Source: Chloroflexota bacterium
GTDB lineage: Bacteria; Chloroflexota; Dehalococcoidia; Lucifugimonadales; GCA-2719675
Assembly: GCA_002719675.1 (NCBI GenBank)
Contig: PBID01000018.1
Span: forward strand, 1-42,461
Direction: 5' to 3'
Length of the DNA stretch: 42,461 bases
This document shows positions 16,743 through 25,367 of the stretch, piece by piece (position 1 is the stretch's first letter; the number at the start of each line of letters is the position of its first letter). The notes beneath the pieces are model-generated. The model was not told where the DNA came from. It did not search any database and was given only the letters and a program-made list of their open reading frames with translations. The translations under genes were made by a program, and so were the position numbers.

Positions 16743-17873
16743 ATGATTATTGATTCACATACATATTGTTTTAAATCTGTAAATAATTCAAATGACTATA
16801 GAAATAAATCTGAACATTTAAATTGGATACAGCAAGCTAATGCTCAACATCATCAACCAGCTATAAAAATTTCAGATAGAAGCCCTCAAAAAAACAACGG
16901 ATTATCATCTAAAAAAAACAAATTCTCAGATCTACCTAAAGTAAATTTTAGAATAGACAACAAAACAGGAAGAGTACTTTGGGATTTCAACAATGAAACA
17001 TTTACAAAATATTATTATCCTCCTAATTTACTCAATTTAGAATTTTCTGCTTACAGCCTAATTTCAGAAATGGACTATGCTGGAATTGACATCGCAATTT
17101 TACACACAAATCCAAGTTTAGGTAAAAGTAACGAATTTCAATCCGAATGTATCAAACTATTTCCAGACAGATTATTATCCATGGCTTCTGTAGATGAATG
17201 GCTTATAGAAAATCAAACAGAACAAATCATTGAAAAAACAATTCATTCAATAAAAAACTTAAACCTTAATGCAATTAAATTTAATCCATTATGTTATTTG
17301 GAAAGTAATACTCCCTGGGATTCAGGTAATTTCATTCATTTCTGGGACGAAATTACAAAACTTGGGGTCCCGATATTTTTCACATTAGGTACTGGTCCAA
17401 ATTTCGATTCTCAAAATAAATCAAGTCAAAATTCATTAAAAGGATATTTCAACGAATTAAAAATATTAATTAATTGGATGCACAAATATCCGAATATAAA
17501 ATGTACCATCACCCACGGCTTTCCTTGGAGACTATTAATGAATCAATCTAAAATTGAATTGCCAAAAGAACTTTGGGAACCATTTCAAAATCCACTACTA
17601 AATATGGAAGTTTGTTTCCCTGTTCGCATAGGAGATATTATAGATTATCCTTATAAAGAAATTTGGCCGACATTGACTGAATTAATTAACAAAATTGGTT
17701 CTGAAAGACTCCACTTCGGAACTGACATGCCATTTCAAAATAGATTTTGCACATATTCTCAATCTAAAAAATGGATAGAATATAACTACAAAAATTTCAC
17801 AGGAATGTCAAAATATGACCTGGAAATGATAATGGGTGGAACTGCAAAAAAACTTTTAGACATCAAATCATAG
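16743..17873 (+). CDS. Amidohydrolase-2-like protein with altered metal site
   Basis: 376 residues with the TIM-barrel pattern of amidohydrolase-2 proteins: MIIDSHTYCF at the start, ITHGFPW near 257 and HFGTDMPF near 325. The first metal motif would normally be H-x-H but here it is H6-x-Y8, and the histidine expected on the fifth strand is replaced in FFTLGTG (about 213-218). H258 and D328 remain. A long insertion at about 20-75 is rich in N, K and S. It may bind metal differently or be a non-hydrolytic relative. Probably co-transcribed with the GH4 gene; its end overlaps the convergent SDR gene by 11 bases. Confidence 0.72.
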   Translation: MIIDSHTYCFKSVNNSNDYRNKSEHLNWIQQANAQHHQPAIKISDRSPQKNNGLSSKKNKFSDLPKVNFRIDNKTGRVLWDFNNETFTKYYYPPNLLNLEFSAYSLISEMDYAGIDIAILHTNPSLGKSNEFQSECIKLFPDRLLSMASVDEWLIENQTEQIIEKTIHSIKNLNLNAIKFNPLCYLESNTPWDSGNFIHFWDEITKLGVPIFFTLGTGPNFDSQNKSSQNSLKGYFNELKILINWMHKYPNIKCTITHGFPWRLLMNQSKIELPKELWEPFQNPLLNMEVCFPVRIGDIIDYPYKEIWPTLTELINKIGSERLHFGTDMPFQNRFCTYSQSKKWIEYNYKNFTGMSKYDLEMIMGGTAKKLLDIKS

Positions 17874-18639
17874 AGTGGCTCTGTCCACCATCTATCACAA
17901 TGCAAGATCCTGTAAGAATTCCTAATCTATCAGAAGATAAATATGACACTAAATCTCCTACTGGTTCTGGCCAACCAAACTTACCCATCGGCAAGTTATT
18001 TGATATAAAATCAGCTACCACATCTTTAGAATTTTCGTTTTGAAACCTTTCCCAAGTCCCTCTCTCATGAGCAATCGATCCTGGCGCAATACTATTTACT
18101 AAAACACCGTCTTTTGCTAATGATACAGCTGCATGTTTAGTCATTGAAATCAAGGCAGATTTTGACGCCATATATGAAATATTACCTCCATATTCTCTCC
18201 CCCAAATTGAAGCAATATTAATTATTCTTCCCCATTTTTTATTTTTCATCTCTGGAGTTACAAGCTTCATCATTTCAAATGCTCCAAATAAATTCAAATC
18301 AAAAGTCTGCCTAAAACCCTCCAAAGAAGTACCTGAAAAATCTTCTCTAACTTTAGACCCACCAACATTATTCACTAATATATCTATAGTTCCAAATTGT
18401 TCCAATATAACATTATATGTATCTTCTAATTTTGATAAATCAGAGATATCAACAATAAATCCTTTAGAGTCAACACCCAGACTTTTTATTTCTTGAACTG
18501 TTTGATTTAAGTCTAATTCAGTTCTGCCACATATAGCTACATTGACTCCTTCTTTTGCGAGAGAAATAGCTGCAGCTTTTCCTAATCCTCTACTTCCTCC
18601 AGTAACTAAAGCAAACTTTCCTTTTATACCAAGATCCAT
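17863..18639 (-). CDS. Short-chain dehydrogenase/reductase
   Basis: A classical SDR of 258 residues. NAD(P)-binding TGGSRGLG at 13-20, NNVGG at about 90-94, and the catalytic set S144, Y156, K160 (YMASK) are intact, with the C-terminal IVIDGGQS. The start is the ATG at 18637-18639, with GAGGAG ten bases upstream; a TTG further out (18657) overlaps that ribosome site and is not likely. Substrate unknown; the context is carbohydrate metabolism. The upstream region is one copy of the duplicated intergenic sequence and carries a TTGACA box (18704-18709) and TATAGT (18683-18688) facing this gene. Confidence 0.9.
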   Translation of the reverse strand: MDLGIKGKFALVTGGSRGLGKAAAISLAKEGVNVAICGRTELDLNQTVQEIKSLGVDSKGFIVDISDLSKLEDTYNVILEQFGTIDILVNNVGGSKVREDFSGTSLEGFRQTFDLNLFGAFEMMKLVTPEMKNKKWGRIINIASIWGREYGGNISYMASKSALISMTKHAAVSLAKDGVLVNSIAPGSIAHERGTWERFQNENSKDVVADFISNNLPMGKFGWPEPVGDLVSYLSSDRLGILTGSCIVIDGGQSHSMI

Positions 18640-18648
18640 GTGGTAATA

Positions 18649-18791
18649 ACTCCTCAACTCAAATTTAAGATGTGATTTTGAAACTATATCTTAAAGGGAA
18701 TAATGTCAATGCTATCCAGTTAATTAAAGCAATAAAATCCAACAAACATATATGATAAACTAAAGCCGTTTATAACAAAACCTTAATAATT
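18649..18791. repeat. Direct repeat A: duplicated intergenic region left of the dehydrogenase gene
   Basis: This 143-base stretch is repeated in the same orientation at 20145-20283. The copies differ by five substitutions and one four-base gap, and the last 61 bases are identical. The left edge includes the ribosome site of the leftward SDR gene, and the right edge ends 17 bases before the ATG of the rightward gene at 18809. It seems to be a two-way promoter region. Confidence 0.9.
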
Positions 18792-18808
18792 GATAGGAGG
18801 GGACAAAA

Positions 18809-20074
18809 ATGGGTCTGGATCAACCTATCTCCGTAGCTTTGATCGGTGCTGGAAATCGTTCCCAAAAGGTATACAAGCCTCTTATAAATGAGATTAAGCC
18901 ATGGGTTAACTTGGTAGCTGTGTGCGATCCCATTCGCGAAAACGCTGATAGTTTAGCCGAATCTTTAGGTGTCCCAGCATTTTACGACATAAAAGAACTC
19001 GTTAAATCCCGTCCAATGGAAGCAGCTTTCGTTGTCACTCCAGTTCCATCACATCATTCGATTGCCATATATTTGATGTCAAATGGTATTAACGTAAACG
19101 TAGAAACAAGCATGGCTACATTACTGGTTCAGGCTCAGGAAATGGTGGATACAGCCCGTGATAACGATGTTATCTTAAGAATTGGAGAAAACTTTTTTCG
19201 ACAACCTTTTGACAGGTTAATAAGACTGATCAATCAAGATGGATTTATAGGTCCAATTAAGCGACTTACATGTTGGCACGATCATACTGGATATCACAAC
19301 AACTCACGTTGGCTCTCATTTTTTCAATCCTATCCGATTGCAGCACAGGCTATAACACATACAATGCCAACTGCGGATCATTACCAAATGCCTCACAGAT
19401 TGTTTGATAACGAGACTTATAAAGCACATTTCTACTGGTTTCCAAATAATGAACTGGTAATCGATCATGCGGGTAACATCAAGAGTATGCTAGGTAGATA
19501 TCCCCGTCCGGGATATACAGAACTCGCGGGGGCTCGCGGATCAATCGTCCAACAAGCTGGCAAAAAAAATGCTGCCAAACAACCGTATCAGGGTTGGGAA
19601 GGACTTGGTGAAGTCAGATACTGTAGTGATGAATCCCTACAACAACATGGGAAAAGTGGAGTTGCTGATCAGGTATTTCCGATCGTACACTCAAGTGATA
19701 ACCATGATTGGTTGTCTTCTCATGTAGATTTACCTACCGGTCGCGTAGAATATGTAAATCCACATCGACCTGGAAAATCTGCATACCATCATGGTAATTA
19801 CTATAGCGCAGCAGTCATGGATCACATCATAGACTTTGCTGAGACCATACGTCTTGAAAAAAAATCGGAATACACTGACCAAGACGCACTCATGGCCATG
19901 ATGATGGAAGTTGCAACACGTGATTCTGCTATTAAAAACGGTGAACGTTTAAGTCTGCCACTGAAAGGTGAATCAGAAAGTGATGTCCTTATGAGAACTA
20001 AGCAAAGGCAAGAGTATGGTGTTGATCCTCTCGATGTGGAAGGAATGTTGGCAATTAAATTCCCTCGCCCTTAA
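18809..20074 (+). CDS. Gfo/Idh/MocA-type oxidoreductase lacking the EKP motif
   Basis: 421 residues. The N-terminal Rossmann fold has ALIGAGNRSQ at 10-19 and a downstream TPVP. Where the family has EKP, this protein has E99-T100-S101 (NVNVETSMA), so the lysine that contacts nicotinamide and substrate is gone. The C-terminal half is rich in histidines (HDHTGYH, THTMPTADHY, HHGNYY) and may bind metal. An excellent ribosome site (AGGAGGGG) precedes the ATG. Codon use is richer in G and C than in its neighbours, and the gene lies between two copies of one intergenic region. It looks like an inserted or independently acquired gene; substrate unknown. Confidence 0.8.
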   Translation: MGLDQPISVALIGAGNRSQKVYKPLINEIKPWVNLVAVCDPIRENADSLAESLGVPAFYDIKELVKSRPMEAAFVVTPVPSHHSIAIYLMSNGINVNVETSMATLLVQAQEMVDTARDNDVILRIGENFFRQPFDRLIRLINQDGFIGPIKRLTCWHDHTGYHNNSRWLSFFQSYPIAAQAITHTMPTADHYQMPHRLFDNETYKAHFYWFPNNELVIDHAGNIKSMLGRYPRPGYTELAGARGSIVQQAGKKNAAKQPYQGWEGLGEVRYCSDESLQQHGKSGVADQVFPIVHSSDNHDWLSSHVDLPTGRVEYVNPHRPGKSAYHHGNYYSAAVMDHIIDFAETIRLEKKSEYTDQDALMAMMMEVATRDSAIKNGERLSLPLKGESESDVLMRTKQRQEYGVDPLDVEGMLAIKFPRP

Positions 20075-20144
20075 AATAGTTAATCCCAGATTACCTTCAA
20101 TAACTATACGAAATGAAATGTCAAAGCATGAAATTAAAATCAAT

Positions 20145-20283
20145 ACTCCGCGACTCAAATTTAAGATGTAATTTTGAAACTATTAAAGGGAATAATGTCA
20201 ATGCTATCTAGTTAATTAAAGTAATAAAATCCAACAAACATATATGATAAACTAAAGCCGTTTATAACAAAACCTTAATAATT
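20145..20283. repeat. Direct repeat B: duplicated intergenic region right of the dehydrogenase gene
   Basis: Second copy of the sequence at 18649-18791, 139 bases long. It ends 12 bases before the ATG of the epimerase gene at 20296. It lacks four bases where copy A has the leftward -10-like box, and the SDR ribosome site is altered, so only the rightward function seems kept. No leftward gene remains beside it. Confidence 0.9.
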
Positions 20284-20295
20284 TGGAAATATTAA

Positions 20296-21132
20296 ATGTC
20301 TAAAAAACCAAAAGTATTAGTTACAGGAGCGAGTGGTTTAATCGGAGGTCTCATATGGAAAAATCTAGGACATAAATATGAATTTTCTGGTCTGAATAGA
20401 AGCCCTCTTAAAGAAATCCCAACAACTCAAGCAGATATAACAAATTTAAATGAAATAATGCCTGCTTTCGAAAATATAGACATGGTTGTTCATATGGCAA
20501 ACCATACGAAAGATGCTAATGACTGGGAAAAACATTCATCAGTTGGAATGTTAGGAACAAGAAATGTTTATGAAGCTTCTATGCTAAATGGTGTAAAACG
20601 AATCGTCTTAGGAAGTACAGGAGACACCATGACTGGATATGAAATGGAATATCCATATGGAGAACTCGCAGCAGGTAAATATGACTCAGTTAAAGCTCCT
20701 TGGAAAATGATCACTGAAAAAGATCCTACACGTCCCAAAAGTGTTTACGGAGCATGCAAAATATTTTGTGAAGCTTTAGGTCATTTTTATTCAGATCGCT
20801 ATGATATTTCAATAATATGTATCAGACTAGGTTTAGTACACATTAGTAACAAGCCTTTTTTGAGAAGACAATTACCTGGTTTTTTGGATCAAAATGATTG
20901 TGTGCAAATTATAGATCTATGTTTAAGCGCACCAAAATCAATTAAATTCGATGTTTTTCATGCAAGTTCGAATAACAAATATGCATGGAGAGATTCTCAA
21001 CACGCTAAAGATGTCTTAGATTGGAATCCTACTGGCAGTGCTGAAATGCATGAAATCCAAGATGCTGGCGGATGGCACCAAGTTTTAGAAGACGAACAAA
21101 AATTAAGACGCAAACCTGAACAACAAAATTAA
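20296..21132 (+). CDS. NAD-dependent epimerase/dehydratase (extended SDR)
   Basis: 278 residues with GASGLIGG at 11-18 for NAD binding, HMANH at about 66-70, S107/T108 and Y151-x3-K155 (YGACK) as catalytic residues. The general form resembles uronate dehydrogenases and sugar epimerases of the extended SDR group. The upstream region is repeat B, so it likely has the same rightward promoter as the gene at 18809. Substrate not assignable. Confidence 0.85.
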   Translation: MSKKPKVLVTGASGLIGGLIWKNLGHKYEFSGLNRSPLKEIPTTQADITNLNEIMPAFENIDMVVHMANHTKDANDWEKHSSVGMLGTRNVYEASMLNGVKRIVLGSTGDTMTGYEMEYPYGELAAGKYDSVKAPWKMITEKDPTRPKSVYGACKIFCEALGHFYSDRYDISIICIRLGLVHISNKPFLRRQLPGFLDQNDCVQIIDLCLSAPKSIKFDVFHASSNNKYAWRDSQHAKDVLDWNPTGSAEMHEIQDAGGWHQVLEDEQKLRRKPEQQN

Positions 21133-21172
21133 TAATAAATTTTCTAAATTCCAAGCAGAAAAGTGAATGAAA

Positions 21173-21247
21173 TGGCTCCGCAGGTAGGATTCGAACCTAC
21201 GACCCGTCGGTTAACAGCCGACTGCTCTACCACTGAGCTACTGCGGA
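21173..21247 (-). tRNA. tRNA-Asn (anticodon GTT)
   Basis: On the minus strand: acceptor TCCGCAG/CTGCGGA, D arm GCTCAGTGGTAGAGC, anticodon stem GTCGG/CCGAC around CTGTTAA (anticodon GTT), T arm with GTAGG/CCTAC and TTCGAAT, discriminator G and encoded CCA (21173-21175). The following 200 bases up to clpC hold nothing else I recognise. Confidence 0.96.
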
Positions 21248-21449
21248 ATATATTAACAGTATACATAAAGTTAGTATAACTTAATATAATATCATTTTTA
21301 GAATCAGTTTTTAATAAAATTTTTAGATTTTCAATCACATTTAAAATTGTTTAAATGTTCAAAAAATAGTGAAATAAACTTTTCAATAAAAGCTTATATG
21401 AATAATATTAGAATAAAAAATAAAGGTGCAAAACCAGAGATAGATAGAT

Positions 21450-23858
21450 CTAAGAAACTATTAACCCAGATTTATTAGCATCAATTTTAACATCAGATCC
21501 ACTTCCAATTTCTCCTGATAATATTTTGCTGGATAAAACATTTTCAATATATGTTTGAATTACTCTACGTAATGGTCTAGCTCCATACAGTTTGTCAAAA
21601 CCTTTAGAACATATCCATTTTTTAGCTGAATTTGATAAAGAAATTTTGATTTTATGTTCATCTAATCGATTTTGAACTTGGACAAGCATTAAATCTACTA
21701 TCTGTCTCATTTGTTTAGTATCTAATGGATCAAAAATAATTATTTCATCAATACGGTTTAAAAATTCAGGCCTAAATGTTGACTTAAGGGCATCTTCAAT
21801 ATCTGAATTAATTTTTGAATTATCGTCTGGATCTCTAATAAAGCCAACATTTTCTTTACCTGCTTCCTGTACTCCTAAATTACTAGTCATCAAAATCAAT
21901 GTGTTAGAAAAATCAACTGTACGTCCATGACTATCAGTTAACCTACCATCGTCCATAATTTGCAACAAAACATTTAAAACATCTGGATGAGCTTTTTCGA
22001 TCTCATCAAATAGGATAACCCTAAACGGTCTTTTTCTAATTGCTTCAGTAAGTTGACCACTTTCATCAAACCCAACATAACCTGGAGGGGAACCAATCAA
22101 TCTTGACACAGAATGTTTTTCCATATACTCAGACATATCAATTCTAACCATATTTTGTTCATCATCAAAAAGATATTGTGTCAAAGCTCTAGCTAATTCA
22201 GTTTTACCAACTCCTGTTGGTCCTAAAAATATAAAACTACCAACAGGACGATTAGGATCACCCAAGCCAGCACGAGTCCTTCGAAAAGCCTCCGAAACAG
22301 ACCTGATAGCATCGCTTTGCCCAATCACTCTCTCGTGTAATCGATCTTCCATCTTTAAAAGTTTTTCTTTTTCAGACTCCAATAATCGATCAACAGGGAT
22401 CCCTGTCCACGTCGCAATCAAAGATCCTATATGAAATTGGTTAACTTGCATATCTTCATCCAAGTCTAAATCTAATTCCTTTTTCTTATTGGAAAATTCT
22501 TCCTCTAATCTCAACCTTTTTGATTTTAACTCAGCTGCCTTTTGATAATCTCTAATTTGAACAGCTGCGTCTTCTTCATTTTCCAATTGTTGTAGATCAA
22601 TCTGAGTTTCTTTTAAATCAGATGGTAAACTTTGAGAGTCAATACGAATCTTACTAGCTGCTTCATCAATTAAATCTACAGCTTTGTCAGGCAATAACCT
22701 TTCAGTAACGTATCTTTGGCTTAATCTAACAGCAGCTTCTACTGCTTCATCAGAAATCTGAATCTTATGATGAGATTCATATCTGGGCCTTAATGCTTTA
22801 ATCATTTCAATAGCAGTTGAATAATCAGGCTCCGTTACCAGGACTGACTGAAATCTTCTTTCTAAAGCTGAATCCTTTTCGATATACTTTCTGTATTCAG
22901 ATTCAGTTGTAGCTCCTATACATTGTAATTCCCCTCTTGCTAGAGAAGGCTTCATCATATTACTAGCATCTATAGCACCTTCAGCAGAACCAGCCCCAAC
23001 CATTGTATGTATCTCATCTATAAAAACTATTATCTCTCCTTTAGCTTGCTTAATTTCGTCAATTACAGACTTAAGCCTTTCTTCGAATTCCCCTCTAAAT
23101 TTTGCTCCTGCCAACATCGATGACATATCTAAAGCAATTAATTTACGATCTTTGAGCTCATCAGGTACATCTCCTGAAACGATTCTATTTGCTAAGCCTT
23201 CAACTATTGCTGTTTTACCAACTCCTGCACCACCAACTAAGATCGGGTTATTTTTTGTACGTCGAATTAAAGTTTGAGATACTCTGGCAATTTCAACATC
23301 TCTACCAACCACAGGGTCTAATAATCCATCTGAAGCTAGTTTAGTTAAATCCACACTAAATTTTTCAAGGGATTTATACAAATTCTCTGCATTGGGCTCA
23401 GATACTCTTTTATTTCCTCGCACTTGATGTAAAGCGTGATATATTTTTTCTAAAGTAATACTACTCTGTTTAACAACTTTTGAAACTTCTCCATCATCTG
23501 TTTGTATCACAGAAACTAATAGATGTTCTACTCCAATAAAATCGTCATTCAATCTTTCAGCTTCTATTTTAGACATCTCCAAAACCAATGCTGCCCTTGG
23601 TGCAACATAAATTTGATCAGTTTGAAATGAAACCTTTGGTGATTTTCTTAACATCATATCTAATTTAAATTTTATTGATTCAACATCAATTTCAATCTTT
23701 TTAAAAAGTTCACCAGATATACCATCTCGATCTTCTAATAAAGCCATGAAGATATGCTCAACATCCCATTGAGAATGTCGATACTCTCTAAAAATTTGAT
23801 GAGATCTAGCCAAAATTTCTCTTGCTTGATCAGTAAAATCGTCCTGCCTAATAACCAT
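21450..23858 (-). CDS. clpC: ClpC-type AAA+ unfoldase
   Basis: ATP-driven unfoldase that feeds ClpP or rescues proteins. 802 residues: two N-terminal Clp repeats (to about 145), AAA-1 with Walker A GGAGVGKT (209-216) and Walker B IIVFIDE (276-282), a short middle domain at about 408-470 with a UVR-like QIRDYQKAAELKSKRL, and AAA-2 with GPTGVGKT (546-553) and VILFDEIE (614-621). The short middle domain and total length separate it from ClpB, which has a much longer coiled coil. A possible ClpP-docking VGF lies at 671-673. No clpP or mcsB gene is in the window. A good promoter lies 66 bases upstream. Confidence 0.9.
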   Translation of the reverse strand: MVIRQDDFTDQAREILARSHQIFREYRHSQWDVEHIFMALLEDRDGISGELFKKIEIDVESIKFKLDMMLRKSPKVSFQTDQIYVAPRAALVLEMSKIEAERLNDDFIGVEHLLVSVIQTDDGEVSKVVKQSSITLEKIYHALHQVRGNKRVSEPNAENLYKSLEKFSVDLTKLASDGLLDPVVGRDVEIARVSQTLIRRTKNNPILVGGAGVGKTAIVEGLANRIVSGDVPDELKDRKLIALDMSSMLAGAKFRGEFEERLKSVIDEIKQAKGEIIVFIDEIHTMVGAGSAEGAIDASNMMKPSLARGELQCIGATTESEYRKYIEKDSALERRFQSVLVTEPDYSTAIEMIKALRPRYESHHKIQISDEAVEAAVRLSQRYVTERLLPDKAVDLIDEAASKIRIDSQSLPSDLKETQIDLQQLENEEDAAVQIRDYQKAAELKSKRLRLEEEFSNKKKELDLDLDEDMQVNQFHIGSLIATWTGIPVDRLLESEKEKLLKMEDRLHERVIGQSDAIRSVSEAFRRTRAGLGDPNRPVGSFIFLGPTGVGKTELARALTQYLFDDEQNMVRIDMSEYMEKHSVSRLIGSPPGYVGFDESGQLTEAIRKRPFRVILFDEIEKAHPDVLNVLLQIMDDGRLTDSHGRTVDFSNTLILMTSNLGVQEAGKENVGFIRDPDDNSKINSDIEDALKSTFRPEFLNRIDEIIIFDPLDTKQMRQIVDLMLVQVQNRLDEHKIKISLSNSAKKWICSKGFDKLYGARPLRRVIQTYIENVLSSKILSGEIGSGSDVKIDANKSGLIVS

Positions 23859-23923
23859 CAGAATACCTCTATGAGAAATGCCTTAGTTGAATCATTCTAT
23901 ATATAATACATACACACAATTCA

Positions 23924-23952
23924 ACTATATAAGATTGCAATTATTTAGTCAA
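23924..23952 (-). promoter_or_regulatory. Promoter of clpC with overlapping palindromes
   Basis: Leftward: TTGACT (-35, 23947-23952), a 17-base spacer, TATAGT (-10, 23924-23929). The -35 overlaps a palindrome TCAAG-CATT-CTTGA (23949-23962), and a second TTGACT follows at 23962-23967. A nine-base inverted repeat (TAGTTGAAT at 23884-23892 and ATTCAACTA at 23919-23927) touches the -10. These could be repressor sites; none matches CIRCE or the CtsR consensus. Confidence 0.5.
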
Positions 23953-23990
23953 GCATTCTTGAGTCAAGTCGTATCAATCCATGTATTAAA

Positions 23991-24965
23991 TCATATCAAT
24001 TCGAAAATTTCAGAAATTAATCTGTCTGTTAACAAACGTTGATTTAAATTAGAAGATTTAACTAATATTTCAATTTCTAAAATCTTGCTTTGAATCTTAT
24101 CAAGTTGACTTTCTGAAAATAATAATTCTTGCTTCATGGTCTTTTCTAAAGCATACCCATGCAAACCTAATCTATTAGAATATTGTGAATTAGAAATGTT
24201 TTTTTTCTTTAAATATTTCGTCAAAGTAATCAATCTTATTTGTCTAGCTAACATAAAAAGAATCAATCCAATATCAGCTCCTTGATCTAAAATCATATGG
24301 GATTTAGATATTGCTAAATTTAGATTTCGTTCAAGTATTGAATCAATAATTTGAAAAATATTACTCTCTTTAGAACTCGGGACAAGTAGCTCAACATCAA
24401 ATTTTGTAATTTTTTGATCTCTACAATAGATATTTAGCTTATGTAATTCATTCACTAACAATCTGGTATTTAATCCTATAGAATCTCCTAACAATTTAAT
24501 TGCTGAAGGTTCAATAAGAATTTTATAACTATTTGCACGATCTTGAATCCATTGAAATAAGCTTGAGTAATTAGGTCCATTGCATTTAAACACTTCAAAT
24601 TTTTCATTCACTAATGTGGACAAATTTGATCGACGTAGTAATTCATTTTCAACAAAAACTAAATCTGTAGATTCTGGCATATTTTCTAAAAAATCTACCA
24701 GTTTTTGCAATTCCAAATTTTTAACTTTTGCAGAACCTACATGTCTTTGAAATTGCCCTAGCCAATAACGAACAATTACTACACGCCGATTCGAAAGAAA
24801 TGGTACCGCAGTTGCATTAGCGATTAATAAATCCAAACTGATTTCTTTTCCTTCTAAATCAGATAAATTAGAATCTAACAATTCGCTTGGTTCAATTTGA
24901 CGTTTGATTGAATTTATTTTTTCTTTAACTAAAAATTCATCATCACCATAGATGAAATATTTCAA
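23991..24965 (-). CDS. holA: DNA polymerase III delta subunit (HolA), TTG start
   Basis: Clamp-loader subunit that opens the sliding clamp. Sequence marks are the start MKYFIYGDDEFLVKEKINSI, then PFLSNRRVVIVRYW near residue 70-85, the helical middle with LVNELHKL, and LARQIRL near the C-terminal domain. The frame is open to an ATG at 24995, but a TTG at 24963-24965 has AGAGGGA at the right distance and gives the usual N-terminus, so a start there (324 residues) is preferred. It is 132 bases upstream of clpC and divergent from the YkvA-type gene. Confidence 0.88.
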   Translation of the reverse strand: MKYFIYGDDEFLVKEKINSIKRQIEPSELLDSNLSDLEGKEISLDLLIANATAVPFLSNRRVVIVRYWLGQFQRHVGSAKVKNLELQKLVDFLENMPESTDLVFVENELLRRSNLSTLVNEKFEVFKCNGPNYSSLFQWIQDRANSYKILIEPSAIKLLGDSIGLNTRLLVNELHKLNIYCRDQKITKFDVELLVPSSKESNIFQIIDSILERNLNLAISKSHMILDQGADIGLILFMLARQIRLITLTKYLKKKNISNSQYSNRLGLHGYALEKTMKQELLFSESQLDKIQSKILEIEILVKSSNLNQRLLTDRLISEIFELI

Positions 24966-25025
24966 TTTCCAATTCCCTCTAAAGATATTTAGCATGTATA
25001 ATTACTATAAATAAGGTAGTAAAAT

Positions 25026-25355
25026 ATGCCAATTTTGAAATTATTACAATTATTATCCTTGTATCAACTCCCAAAAATTTTATTTAGGGGGTTAATGAGT
25101 CATAAAGTATCAATTTGGTTAAAACTACCAATAATATTAGCAATAGTCTATCTGATTAGCCCTTTGGATATCATACCAGACTTCTTAAGACCTGGAATTG
25201 GTCACCTAGATGATCTCATTGCATTAATTTTTGCAATTTCAATTTTCATAAACTTTATCCCGAAAAAAATACTACTAGAACTCATTAAAAAAACTCCAAA
25301 AAGAAGTCATGAAAAACATAAAGTTGTAGATGGCAAATACAAAATCATCGAATAG
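25026..25355 (+). CDS. YkvA-type DUF1232 membrane protein
   Basis: 109 residues with the DUF1232 signature ISPLDIIPDFLRPGIGHLDD at about 41-60, flanked by two hydrophobic segments, and a lysine-rich tail. The family is widespread and its role is not established. Divergent from holA; 12 bases before the ABC transporter gene that follows, so it may be the first gene of that transcript. Confidence 0.8.
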   Translation: MPILKLLQLLSLYQLPKILFRGLMSHKVSIWLKLPIILAIVYLISPLDIIPDFLRPGIGHLDDLIALIFAISIFINFIPKKILLELIKKTPKRSHEKHKVVDGKYKIIE

Positions 25356-25367
25356 AATAGTAACACA

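Noticed and set aside
18637-18657. TTG at 18657 as start of the SDR gene
   Set aside because: It overlaps the ribosome site GAGGAG, and the ATG at 18639 gives the usual N-terminus of the family.
21450-23858. Naming the AAA+ protein ClpB
   Set aside because: The middle domain is about 60 residues with a UVR-like motif, not the long coiled coil of ClpB, and the total length is that of ClpC.
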